Origin: Talinum fruticosum
Taxonomy: Eukaryota; Streptophyta; Magnoliopsida; Caryophyllales; Talinaceae
Direction: 5' to 3'
Assembly: GCA_021018815.1 (NCBI GenBank)
Contig: JAITYX010000017.1
Span: 3,844,001-3,908,000, forward strand
Length of the DNA stretch: 64,000 bases
Part shown: positions 25,643 to 37,985 of the stretch, one piece after another
Numbering within the stretch: the first letter of the stretch is position 1
Layout: every line of letters begins with the position of its first letter
Program-made: the position numbers and the translations under genes
Notes under the pieces: generated by a model
Database searches by the model: none
Told to the model about the DNA's origin: nothing
Seen by the model: the letters and a program-made list of their open reading frames with translations, nothing else

Positions 25643-25790
25643 GGTGGTCTGGGTTGCAGAGAGAAAAACAGAGGAGGAGGCAGGGGATGGGGAAGGTGGT
25701 GGAGGAGACTAAAGGGGAGGTGAGATTAATGGAATGGGGGAGAATGAGAAAGGGAAGAAGTTTATTTGTAGAGGGAGTAGAGAAATCAAA
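25643..25790 (-). promoter_or_regulatory. BAHD gene leader and putative core promoter
   Basis: Pyrimidine-rich on the minus strand immediately upstream of the ATG at 25642, with a TATA-like TACAAATAAACTTC near 25760-25770. Weak, position-based call. Confidence 0.3.
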
Positions 25791-25799
25791 TGGGTGGAT

Positions 25800-28540
25800 A
25801 TGCTAATGTCATAGTACGATGAGATTCCTCACAAAGCACTTGTAAAGTGGCCATTTGTGCCCTGTCCTGAGACTTTGCTTTCTTTGGCCATTTTGGAAGA
25901 CTGTAATTATTATGCATTTTTTAACCCCTTCCATTGAAAGAATTTTGCCTCACTTGTAAATAGGTCATTCGATTAGACTCAAATTGTTTATAATATAACA
26001 AAAAGTAATGATCGTTGTCTTTTATAAGATTCTCAAGCCTTTTAAAACATATCAACTTTAAGTTCTGTTATTTGTAATTTAAATTACGTTAAAACCGACT
26101 TATTTTAGTTTATATGATTTAAGTTTGAGATCCAATTTGAGTCAACCATCCACGAGACAATGTACTTATTGTTTACCTTGAGTCGGCTCGAATAAATTTT
26201 GATAATCAGTTATAAGATTACAATTTTAACAAGTTGTGTTAGATCATTATTCATCATCTAAATTACTTTTACAAAGTATAATCAAATAGCTTTAGCTACC
26301 TACCTACCTACCTTTATATATTTAATCTACTTAGATCATCATAAAAGGGAGTGTATATAGATTGGAAGTTTGTATCATACAAGCAACTGGAGACCTATGG
26401 CTAGTTTATATGTTCGTGCTCATCCAATCTAACATTCTAGTGTTAATGCTTTGGACGTTATCATGCAATTCAATCTCTATAAAAAATATTTTTGCCAAAC
26501 TTTGATTTTTTTTTTTTAAAAAAAAATTAACTCAATATTGATCAACTTATAAGATAATCACATCAAAATAATTTTATAGAAAAATTAATAAATTATTTAT
26601 TTTATTTTTATAAAGGACCTAAAGAAAAATTTATATTATTAAATTACATTAGACTCGTTGATATTCACGATCACAAATACCAATTAATTGAACATTCGTA
26701 GTATTTTTTTTCTAATCGTGTTAGAGATTAAACATTGAAGATTGTATCATTTATTTCTCAATTATCTAGATTAAATTTATGAATTAAATCATAATATATC
26801 ACTTCAGTCCTAATTTACTTATCCCTCTTCCTCTAAATATTTGAAATATAAAGTAACTATTTATTATTATTAAAGTTAAAAATCACTACTCTTCTAAACA
26901 CAATAAGAAATACTCCAACAAATAATAACAAATATCGAGACCGCTACCGCCTGATATTTTATTTGTAACAACTTTTATATTATTAAAACCTAACAAGTTT
27001 TATGAGATATTATAAACAATAATTAAGACTGATGCTCCAAACACATCATATTTTAAATTTGATTTTTCATCCTTGATTATAGTTTAATGACCTTTGCACT
27101 TCCTAAAAAGAAATACTCTAATAAATTTTGGGTTTCCAAATTCAAAATTGGTGAAAGCAAGTTTGGTGGTGATGAGTCAAAAGGATTTGGGCCCTCTGAT
27201 TCCCGAAGATGATGGTGATAATGATGATAGTCACTCACTTATGTAAATCTTGATTATTGCACTCCCACTTTGCTTAATTAAGAGTAGATTAAATTATCGT
27301 TAATCGTTGCTAATCCACGTGGGTTGATTATATTTTATATTAGCCATCAATTTCGATTTCATTAACTATTAATGGCATCTGCGCCCTCCCTCGTATTTCT
27401 TCCAAGTCTTTATGTTTTTAACTTAATTGGACGGTGTGGATTTTCTTAATATAAGATTAGTTTATCTTTAAATTAAAAAATAAATTTGCGCTGAAAAAAT
27501 CAAAGAGTAAATTTATCAAATGACTCTGTAACTTTTACAGAGATGTAATCCCTATTTATTCTTATATTGATTATCCTTAAATTCGGATAAAAAGAAAAAA
27601 AAAGGGCGAAAAATAAATACCGCATCATTTCAACGCCACGTGGTCTATTTGCACACATTGGTGGAGTTGATTCGATAATCATACTACTGAATACTGATGA
27701 TATATATACTGGAGAGGGAAATCATGTTGTCCACCCCATTTCCAATTTATCTATTCTCATAATTTCAATCAACAAAAATTGATATATTTTCTCTTTATTT
27801 TATTACCAATCAAGATTTTCAAAATTGGGGTAGGTCTAATAAAATCTTAATTCTTAGATGGCTACTACTAATCATAATTCATATGAAGATTCTAATTAGT
27901 CATTAATTATTATTTATAACAAATGACACTTTATTTATTTATTTTATCCAAAAAAAAAAAGAAACAAATGACACTTCATATCAAATATTAGAATACCAAT
28001 AAAATGCTAATTGAGATTTTGTCTCATCCCAATAAAAAGAAGAATATAAGTTCGAATTTTCGAAACGTACTTGTTTGTTAGAAAGATTCACTCCTATAAA
28101 ATAGTTCAACAGAAGCAAATTGAGACAATAAAAAAATACTAACTATAAGTTTTTATCACTCATACTTCACCGTGAAATTTCTTTCCTCTAATCATTTGAT
28201 TTTCTTCATCAATTTTACTGATGAACACTTGTCATTTGTCAATATATATTCAAATATTACATCAAGAGAGAATGATTAGTTATGGGATTTTCCAATATAT
28301 TAGGCTTTATATATGTCTCCCTAACCCATTATAAACACTTTATTAGGTATGGACAATGTCGAAAAATGCCCACAAGATGATGACCTAAATTCACCTTTTC
28401 TCCAAATAAATAATTCCATTAGACCTCCATTTTAATGATTTTCTTATGTAATAGATCTGTCCAAAAATCATCTTTAAGTGCATATTATTAATAGTAAACA
28501 TACAGATTTAAGTAAATTACAGTGTATTAATTGTTAGAAA
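25800..28540. other. Intergenic spacer
   Basis: Very AT-rich spacer upstream of the BAHD gene. Short frames such as 27500-27682 have no protein character. No bounded element recognised. Confidence 0.5.
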
Positions 28541-28541
28541 A

Positions 28542-28811
28542 ATACTCAATTCATTTCACAATACATGTTACCTTAGTTAACTTTTCTCGTTTTATAATAT
28601 TTGTCATTTTACAATCTCAATGACATATTAATCATTAGTTTACTAATTTTTTCTTATGAATTATTTTATTTCTCCTTTTTTCATTAATTTTATTCATTTC
28701 CAATAAAATATATAGGGGCAACTTGGTCTTTTAACATAAATTTTGTTTGTGTTTCCTTGATATTTTCTCATAACCTTAAAACAACATGTATTTTGAAACG
28801 GAGGGAGCGGT
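28542..28811. mobile_element. Stowaway-like MITE, copy 1
   Basis: The right end reads TTGAAACGGAGGGAGCGGTA, close to the GGACGGAGGGAGTA end common to plant Stowaway MITEs. The left end, TACTCAATTCATTTCAC, is a decayed inverted match. The interior shares CAACTTGGTCTTTTAACA and GACATATTAAT blocks with copies at 31727-31979 and 59488-59729. Confidence 0.68.
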
Positions 28812-28967
28812 AAAGAATATGCTCAATAAATTTTAATTTGGTGAAATAAATTTATTTTAAAAGGCCAAACATAACTATTAAAAAATTATTGGATGAAAAT
28901 GTGTATGTCATGTCATAAAAGGAAATATAATCTAATTTGAAAATTTGCTTCATGAATAAGTGAGAAA

Positions 28968-29002
<35 letters not shown>

Positions 29003-29003
29003 C
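28968..29003. repeat. (CA)n(TA)n microsatellite
   Basis: About eight CA units run directly into about nine TA units. Confidence 0.95.
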
Positions 29004-29004
29004 A

Positions 29005-30065
29005 CTTTAATTATTTCAAAGCAGTTAGGAATAGAGTGAGTGAGAGGTAGGTTTTGGTGTTTGTTTTTTGAAGATGCTCTAAAGGAAGAGATCATAATCT
29101 GATTATTCTCTTTGTTCTCTTTGTCTACCATGAAAAGAATGGTGGCAAACCCTTTTTGAGTTTATACTTTTAGTATTCTAATATGTACATAACTTACTTT
29201 GTCCTTCCCCATTTAATCATTTAAAATACACTTAAAATGAATGCTAAATATATATATATATGTATATGACATGACTTATAATAAAAATAGGATGTTTTAA
29301 AGAAATAAATTAAAATTAACCAATCATAATTTATTGATATAATATATTTTGTCTTATTTTTCTCGTTTACATTTTATTAGTGCAAATATAATTTGCATTA
29401 TCATTTTCAATTGAATTCTATAAAATATAGTACTGTTTTTCCTTATTTTTTATTGCCAAGAAATCAACCATTCTTGTTCCTTCCATAAAGATTCTTGTTG
29501 TTCCTTGATAACTTGGGGTCTCAACTTTGGAGAAAAATGTCTCTTGGAGGGTAATCTAATGGTAGGATAATTGATTTTTATAAGGAAGATTAGAGGTTAA
29601 TTTTCCGTAGATTATGTGCATGTGTTACAATATACCCATCCCAAATAAAATCAAATAAAAACTTTGGCGGATATTCTCTAATTTTTTTTCAACTTCCTCT
29701 TCTTTGCCGTAATAATAGGAAATTTGGATATAGTTTTGTAAAGTTACCACAATTGTTCGTTCCCATACACATATATATCTTTATTTCTAATATATACAAA
29801 ATCATCGGGAGTTATAAACATGATTGAACGAGACTAGTTTTTTCATAGTTATTCAATTTTGAATATATTTGCTACGGTGTGAAATTTTATAATTAAATAA
29901 GAAAAAGAAACGACATGAACAAAAAAAAAGTGACAGAAATTATAGTGTCCTTGTACGTACAAGGGAGGGGAATGAAAATGAATAGTATGTGAAATTATGA
30001 TGATAGAGGAGAGCAGGCTTGTTCATTCCATGGATGTTATAATCAAAGGCTACTACTACTACTAC

Positions 30066-30096
<31 letters not shown>

Positions 30097-30760
30097 TGTT
30101 TTTATTCAAGCATTGGATCATTTTTCAAGAGTCGTGTAAAGGCGTGTTTGGAGGTTGGGAAACTAAATGATGCTCGAGAGGCAGAAGAGTACAATCATGG
30201 CTTTTCACATGACATGAAATCCCCACCCATTTTTATTCGTACCATACAGCCCCTCAGATTAAACAACCTCAATTCTCTCCCCAACGAGGAAAAACAATAG
30301 AATACTCGACATTTGTTGTGTTGTTATTGGATAGATAATGTATTTTTGACTGGAAATTCCAAATTTTCTGTGGTCAAAGGAAGATAGATAAAGCTCTCCT
30401 CCTCTTCTTCTTTCTCAAACCCTAATTTTCAGGGGAAAGCTCTAACTCTCATAAAAAATGTTTCCTCATTTTTATATAGCAAAAGAATCTAAGTTTATAT
30501 TTATAAAAATGAAAACTCTAACTCTCGTAAAATAAGAGAAAACTCTAACTTTTAAGGGAAGAATATGAACTATGATAAAAATGATTCCATTTATAGAGTT
30601 AAACGTAAATACATCTACGATTAACTTTGTTAAAATATAGATATATTTTTATATTTTAGATATGTTTTTATAAGGAGATTACCAATGTAAATGTAAAATT
30701 GTTGAAGTTACTATGTGCCTAGAAAATCGTCCTTCCTTTCTAATTAAATGCTATGTTAAT
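29005..30760. other. Intergenic spacer
   Basis: No gene supported. At 30390-30440 there is a leader-like CTCCTCCTCTTC run with a telo-box AAACCCTAA, which is common in plant 5' UTRs. No coding sequence follows it, so it may be a relic or chance. Confidence 0.4.
30050..30097. repeat. (CTA)n(TTA)n trinucleotide repeat
   Basis: A CTACTACTACTA run passes into TTATTATTATTA, about 48 bases in total. Confidence 0.95.
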
Positions 30761-30764
30761 AAAA

Positions 30765-31500
30765 TCGGATCGAATTAGCAAGTTGAATCGGGAACCGATC
30801 GAGGTTAACAGTTCGGTCAACGCTATAAAATGTTCAGCGAATTGACCCGGTCAAAATCGCAGTCGAGCCGGATAACTCGGCCAACCTATACGACTCACTA
30901 TCAGCCCGAGATTTTCCTAATTAAAGATTCTTTTTTTTATTCCTTCATATGGCAACAGAAAAAAATGGTGGCATGGACGGGAAGGCTGAGAAGGAGAGAG
31001 AAGGAACAAGGGCGGGCGGTTGAGGAGCATAGAAAAAGGGGGCGGCTGAGAAGGAGTAGAGCGAAGGAGCAGACGATCAAGAAAGGGGAGGGGTGGCTGG
31101 CGGAGCAATGAGAAGGAGTAGAGAAGAAGTGCTAGAGGAGAGAGAAATGGGGAGAAGGGTTAGGGGTGCGACTCAAAAGAATGCCCAACACGAAATTTAA
31201 CTTCAGGGTTTTATTTTAATTTATTTTTAAGGTTTTTTTAGTGAATGTAAATATGAATTGGCTTTTTTCTTGGACCATATGATATGATTTGTTAGTTTTT
31301 ATGTCTTTTTTGTGATAGAATATGTAATTTTTTATTAAATATAAAAAAGACAATAACAACGAAAAAATGTATGAAAAAATATAGAGAAATAATTCTATGG
31401 TCAACCTAGGTCATGACGATTCAATCCAATCCAACTAGGTAAACTAGTCGAAATTGCCCGACTGATTGACCCATTGACCCACTCTCCTAACCAGGTAAAT
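30765..31500. repeat. Possible decayed DNA transposon
   Basis: Both ends carry GGTTGAATCGG / GTTCGGTCAAC-like motifs (left 30770-30910; right 31400-31490 in the opposite sense). Such motifs are frequent in hAT-related plant repeats. A purine-rich block lies between and creates the open frame at 30830-31111. I could not find clean terminal repeats or a duplication. Confidence 0.25.
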
Positions 31501-31726
31501 TAAATGAAAAATATTTCCCCCATATGGATCCTTCCTTGAAAAATAATTTTTCATCTTTTTTTTACCAAATAGAAAATCAGAAAATTATTTTTGAGGGAAA
31601 CATTTTTTCCCGCTCAAACACATCCTTACTATAAAAAAAATAAAAACTATACTAGGTTGGTTTAAGACATGATTTAAATGATCCGCATTTATTCTATTAA
31701 ACAAGTTCTCGAGTTTGAATATGTAA

Positions 31727-31979
31727 TACTCCCTCAATTTCAAAGCACATGTCACTTTAACTAACTTTTTTATTTCACAATATCTGCGATGTATTAATGA
31801 CTAATTTACCAATTTTGTTCTTATTAATTTTTTTTTTCGCATTTTTCATTGATTTTCTTCATATCCGATGAAATCTTTAGGTAACTTGGTCTTTTAACAC
31901 AAATTTTATCATGAGTTTTGTGTTTCTTTAGTATTCCTCATAATATTAAAACAACAAGTATTTTGAAGCGGATGGAGTA
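31727..31979. mobile_element. Stowaway-like MITE, copy 2
   Basis: Left end TACTCCCTCAATTTCAAAGC, right end TTTTGAAGCGGATGGAGTA, which pair as inverted repeats with a TA at each extremity. The interior shares GTAACTTGGTCTTTTAACAC and ATGTATTAATGACTAATTTA with the other copies. Confidence 0.8.
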
Positions 31980-31984
31980 TATGA

Positions 31985-33065
31985 ACAAAATCAATATTGA
32001 AAAATGTCTATCTACTATGCATTATTGAATTTTTGTCCAAAAAGACAATACAATACAATTGAGAAAGCGTGAAATAAACTTAAGATTTAATGTACTCAAA
32101 ACCTCGATCCAACCACTAAACTAAAATCTCATTGATATAACATACTCTCGATATAGCTCCACTTCATTCAGTTAACAGTGGATCAAAACACCGCCCCAAA
32201 AAAACCTACAGGAATGTCATATATTTGGACTATTTGTGGGATATACACTCAGAAATGCTATTTATTTTTCTCGAAAACAGATGTAAAAGATAGCATAAAA
32301 TCTATTTCAAGAGTTGTCCAATTCTAAGCACTGTAGAAAATTTCCAATGTCAACGTCCTCTTTTTGCTGCTGCTGCTCTTTCAAATCTTAGAGATGCTTC
32401 AGGATTCTCTTTTATGTCTTTTCTATTAAAACAAGATATTGTTTTATATCCCATTTCTCCCTTAATTTCCATCACTCTCATAACATACGTAATAATAAAA
32501 ATTATGAAGTGGAGAACTCTCTAGATAATTAGGTTTTTTTTTTCCATAAATCATAAAACTCTTTTTAAGATTTGATCCACCTAGCAATAAATATTATCTT
32601 TTATTTTCTGTCATGAATCTGTTGTCGTCTTTAGTAAGATTTGAGAATAACTTTATTGTAAATTAGATGAAAGTAAAAGTTTACAAGAAACCAACTCAAT
32701 ATGTAAATACATGACTCATTTTTGCTACTTGGTATAGTCCGTTGACTAGTCTATACGTGTTTGACATAATCTCGAGCTATCGAGTCAATTTAACATGCTT
32801 ATACCTTAGTCATGTTTATCATGTATTGTGTGCGAATATAAATATGAATTTAAACACAAATTAATACAATTTTTCTATATACAACTTATTTAACGGTCAC
32901 TCCTTACTAATATGTCATGTTGTTTTTTAAAGGAAAAAATAAATTATTAACATTCCCGTGTGAATTTAAAATTATATTAGTCCAGCTATAAATATAAGTA
33001 TTTGGCCTTTTTATCGAGGATTATGCCAAGAATAAACAGACTTAACAAAGGTGAATACTAAAAGG
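31985..33065. other. Intergenic spacer
   Basis: AT-rich. At 32090-32135, on the minus strand, TTAGTTTAGTGGTTGGATCG resembles a polymerase III box A of a decayed SINE. Otherwise nothing recognisable. Confidence 0.4.
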
Positions 33066-33071
33066 GATTTT

Positions 33072-33443
33072 GGATTAAAATAAACTATACTTTATGAGTA
33101 TTGGACGTTTATATGCCAAACTATAAAGTTGATCGATCATGCACTATACTTTGGGGATGATGTTTTTCTTTTCTAAACCATCACATATTTATGGGGCATC
33201 AATTCGATTGTTTTATGACGTGTCAAGCTAAGTAAAGGGAATTACTCGTGCTACACCCCAGTAAATCAGCTTATTTTTAACTTAACACATCATAAAACAA
33301 TCGAATTATTGCACCCTAAATAGATCGTAGTTTAGAAAAAAAATTACCCCAAAGTACGGTGCATCATCGATCCACTTTATAATTTGGTATATAAACGTCC
33401 AATACCCTAAAGTACAATTTATTTTAATTCAAATACGATTTAT
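33072..33443. mobile_element. Long-arm foldback MITE, copy 2
   Basis: The left arm starts GGATTAAAATAAACTATACT. The reverse complement of the right arm starts GAATTAAAATAAATTGTACT. The arms share GTATTGGACGTTTATAT, GATCGAT, TACTTTGGGG, TTCTAAAC and AATTCGATTGTTTTATGA in the same order and cover about 165 bases each, leaving a loop of about 40 bases. Just right of it (33421-33470) the end motif ATTTATTTYAATTCAAATAC is repeated, as if the terminus slipped. Confidence 0.82.
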
Positions 33444-33499
33444 TTCAATTCAAATACAGTTTATTTTATTCTTCCAAACGTCCAATACCCCCAAAATAC

Positions 33500-36400
33500 A
33501 TTTGTGAGGTTTCTTTCGTAGATATAGAATTTTAAGACTTGAAGATAGCACATGTAGAGTTATTTTATTCAATTTACTTATATAGTTGAAAAACTATTCT
33601 TTTTTTAAAAAAAATATTAAAGGAGGAATGAAAATATGTAAAACAAAAGAGAAAATTAAATTTGAATTCTAAGATATCAAATTATTAGCTTAATACTCTA
33701 ATTTTATGGAATTAATTGCTTGTTATTAAATCACTATCATAACAAGATTAAAAGTTAAATACTTGAATACTGATTCGTATAATAATTTTAATTTAAAAAA
33801 GTTATAAAGAATAATATAATATAATGAGAAGGATAGAATTGAATTTAAAATCTAATACATTTAGGATCTCAGTATTAACCACTAAATTAAAATTTTACAA
33901 CTTAACTTTTCCCGAATTTAAGGACTAAATTAATCTTAAAGGCAATATGTGGCCAAGATGCTTGAATTGAATGTAACTACACCTCACTTGCCCCCAAAAT
34001 ATTCTACTAAAATCCCTAGGATTAGACATAAAGTGCCTTTTTTTTTTTTTGTTGATATAAAAGCATGACTTGTGTTTTATTAATATAAAAATGTAGTTGA
34101 CCAATCAGTGATTAGTGGTGACAAAGTATCATTGCCAAACCCCTCCCTTTTGTTAGTCAAATAAGGGTTAGATTAACAATTATCCTAATCTTCTCCACAT
34201 TAAAAAATAATAAAAATGTGAAAAGGAAACTTAGCTGGGCATCAAATTCCTCAAGTACAGATTAAGCAGGAAAATGTGGTGGAAGGAATGAAGGAACCCT
34301 TTGTTCCAAGTTTTTTTTTTTTTTTAAAATAATAAGTATAACAATTAACGGATAGTTGTTTTTATAAGTTAATTTTCCTCTATATTTTAATCAGCATATA
34401 TAACATTTTTGGTTATAGTTTTCCTTCGGTGTAAGTATTTTTGTTTATGTGATGCACATAGATCCTTCCCTAAAAAAATAGTTGCATATATATTGAAATT
34501 TCATGAATTACGCCTGTGTCAATCTCCCGATCTCGTAAATATGTATTTTTAAAATTTTATATTAATTAGATTATGGATCCAAATTTATAAATCCAACCTA
34601 CCATAATAAGTAGTATATTGTTTTAACTTTTTCAAAATTCACCCTATATTTTATTCCTTCCCCCAAATTATACCATGTCAAAGAATGAAAATTTTAATGT
34701 ACTCCATGGAGTACAAATCATCATGTACTCCCGGAGTTAATTAGTGTATAGTTGTATACTGATTATTGTACAATAGTACAAACAGTCATATATTCTCGGG
34801 GTTAATTAGTGTACAATTGTATAATGATTAGTGTATAATATTATACATTAATTAATATACAATTGTACATTAATCAATATACAATTATACAATAATTAAT
34901 CATGGAAGTACATAACGGTTTGTACGTCCGAGAGGACCATATACTAATTGGTGAAAGAATTCATATATCTGGGTGCATAGTATAAGTATTAGATATCTTA
35001 CATAAAAAATCAGACTTGATTAGATTGCTTAAAAAAGAGAAGAAAAAAAGAACATTTGGTGGAATATTTTGGAAGTTTCTCTATGTAGGTAGTATTTTTT
35101 TGAACCTAGCCATTATATGTCGAATCTACTTTTAAAGGTTGTGAATTTTTTTTTTTAAAAACAGTTTTATTATAATAAAAACATTAAAAGAAAACGAGGA
35201 AGAGTATTAAAATAAAACCGGGACCTACTCTTGAGTCTTGACAAGCCTAGCCTGAAAGGGGTATTGGATACTTTGAGACTTGTGCATCTAATAAATTTAC
35301 ATTAATTATAGCAAGTCATTAGATCAATGCTTAATTAATAGAATCTAGTTCTTGGAGATTATTACTCAAATCTATAAGAATTTGTTCCCTAACCGCCCAA
35401 AAATGTGTTAATTAATATTCAAACTTCTAATTTTGCTTTATATTTCTCCACAAATTGGAAGTGCAATATACATTTATGGTAATATATATGTTAGGGGTTT
35501 AAACTTTGGACCAAAATGCTTAGTTGAATTCTTATGAGAAGAATTACGAGTTGTTTTATATTATCTCGGAAGAAGGAAAAAAAATGTGAGAATGATTTCA
35601 GATTGGATAATATATTCCAAGTGTTTACTTGTAATTTTGGATTGTGAAGAAATACTAAAAAAATAAAATTTATAATAAAGTTTGTGTTAAGAAATGAAGT
35701 CGCCTCAAGGTTTCATTGGAAATGAAAAAGTCAGTAAAAAGGGAGAATAAAAACAAAATTGATAAATTAGTTATTAATACGTCATTAAATTTATAAAGTG
35801 ATAAATATTATAAAATAAAAAATAATTAATTAAACTGATATGTATTGTGAAACAAAGAGGTAGCTAATTATATAGTACTTTAAAAGTGGATGTAAGTAAT
35901 GTAGCAACCCCATTCTAAAGCATTATATTATCATAAGTAATTAATTTATGTATATTGGTTCACATTGAAAAATGACACTATTGAAATAAAAATAATAGCA
36001 TTTATTATGAAATTAATTAGGTTTGTTATAGTAAAATTTGAATTAAATATTAATTTTAAGTTGGCTTTGTAGAAGAAGCTGAGCTTTCTCGAGATGATAG
36101 GTATGTATGGTGTTTCCTTCAAACTCATATATACATAGATATAGATTTTAAGAAACATACCACAAAATATGTGAATTGGGAGCCCAAAATTAATAATCAT
36201 ATGTTACTTAGGTTTGCATAAATTAGTTGGTATATATCTTTATATATGATCAATCGAGTTGCTTTTTAGAAAGAAAAAATGACTATTACTCTACTACGAG
36301 TTAAAAACCTATCTAAATGTTTAATTTTTAAGTTGGAGTAATTTTACGAGGATCGGATGGTTGATTTTTTGACCATCCTAACCATTTATTTTCCTTTGTC

Positions 36401-36920
36401 TTCTTTTTAGTCCGATTTTAATCTTTTACTAGAAAGGTCTTTTTTATTGTAAGAATTAGTCTCTTTTTTAATTGCGAGAGAGTTATTGTAAGTTATGTTT
36501 TAATAGTGTATAGTTTTCTACTAAGTTTTCACGAGATAAATCACTAATTTAGTAGAAAGCGACACTTCAATTGACGTTGACACTTCATGACTTCGAATGC
36601 AATCTTTCATGCTAAAAGAATATCTCATTCAAGAGAACCACACGAAATACAACTCTCTCATCAACATATTACAAGATATATACGATATCTCTTCTTCATG
36701 CTATATATACAAACAAATTTTAGTGGGAAGTTCAACAATCAGTATATATAAAACTGATTCTTTTTAAATATATATTTTTTGATGGAATTTTTAAATATAA
36801 ATTGGTTTTGGCTTAAACATTTATGTACATTGTAAGTTTCATATGTCAAAATATTGATACTTATTGAATTATTCCCTTATGATAAAAAAACTAAAATGAC
36901 TAATCATAATAATCTAAGCC
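33500..36920. other. Intergenic spacer with short direct repeats
   Basis: Strongly AT-rich. Between 34690 and 34960 short modules (GTACTCC, GGAGTTAATTAGTGTA, TACAATTGTA, ATTAATATACAATT) recur several times in both orientations, an unclassified small repeat. The 35946-36200 frame is low-complexity. No gene. Confidence 0.45.
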
Positions 36921-37059
36921 AAAAATACCCATTTGGCTGGCAGAGGTTTAATGGGAAATTATTGGATTGGGCTTGGTGTTGGTGTTGGGCTTGGGCTGGG
37001 TCAGGGTCAGTTTAAGTGTTTAACAATTAGAGAAAGCTGCCCCCTGTTTTTGTTAAATA

Positions 37060-37241
37060 ACGAGGAGAGAGAAATTTATCACTATCTGTGCTTGCCTCCT
37101 CCACTCTACTTCGCTGCCGCCAGTCGCCGGTCGCCACCTCGCCGCCGGGACCCGCCGCCGTGAGCCGCCATTCGTACCAACCACCAGCATCTTGTCACAA
37201 GTTCTCTATCCTCCTCACTCCTTTGGATGCAATTTAGAGGT
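37060..37241 (+). other. Probable 5' UTR exon of the TFCB gene
   Basis: An abrupt GC-rich block (37110-37170: CGCTGCCGCC, CGCCGGTCGCC, CGCCGCCGGG) in AT-rich surroundings, ending at GCAATTTAGAG followed by a GTAAAATC donor at 37242. This is what a plant leader exon often looks like. The next gene on this strand is TFCB at 42351. Linking the two makes the L1 at 37986-41807 an intronic insertion. The link is inferred. Confidence 0.42.
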
Positions 37242-37968
37242 AAAATCTAAAATCCATTTTCTTCCTTTCCCCCTAAATGTAATGCTAGTTCTCTTCCGCA
37301 AATGTTATGCAATGTTCGTTTTGTCCTTAATATCAGCGATTAAATGTGGTAAGTGTGCCTGATCTTGGTGAATTTGATGATGTTTATGTTGAATATGATG
37401 AGGATGGCATGTTAGGGTATAATTTTTGGGGTAGTAAATGGGTTAATCGGAAGCAATTCAAATGAAGGGTTGAATTAATTGAGTGTGATATGAAATTAAG
37501 GTGACTGGTCACTGAAAGTTATGAAGTGAAGCAAGATCGGTTAAGACTTTCTTAGGAGAGGCCAAATGCAAGGACAATTTTTTTTTTGTGGGATGGGCGT
37601 CTTCTTTCAATCAAACAATGAATTGGGTTATATCATATTATGATGTGAATTTGGGAACATGAAAGAACTGAGAATCATAAATTTTGAAAGTAATTGTTGG
37701 TGGGTGTATGTTTTATTTATGTTTTTGCATTATGATGTTAAATAATGGTAGCAAGAAACTTGGGCGAACCAAAGCTAGGAATCAAGAAATAGGCGGAAAT
37801 ATTTAATATGGTTTTTCTCGTTTGCCATCTATGCTACATAAAATATTTAAATGATGAGAATTTTCGAAAATTTTGGAACAAACTTTAATAACTCCTTTTA
37901 ATTTAATGTATGTACTTTGAAATAATAATGGCCAAAGTCTTATTTTTAAAGATGAAATAAGGTCTATT

Positions 37969-37985
37969 AAGGCATTTACTTCAAG
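37969..37985. repeat. L1 target-site duplication, left copy
   Basis: AAGGCATTTACTTCAAG, identical to 41808-41824, directly next to the inverted RT segment of the L1. Confidence 0.92.

Noticed and set aside
30390..30450. Leader-like CT-rich sequence with a telo-box
   Set aside because: No splice donor with a following coding exon on either side could be found.
30830..31111. 93-codon Arg/Glu/Lys-rich frame
   Set aside because: It comes from a purine-rich stretch inside a probable decayed transposon; the opposite strand is open as well.
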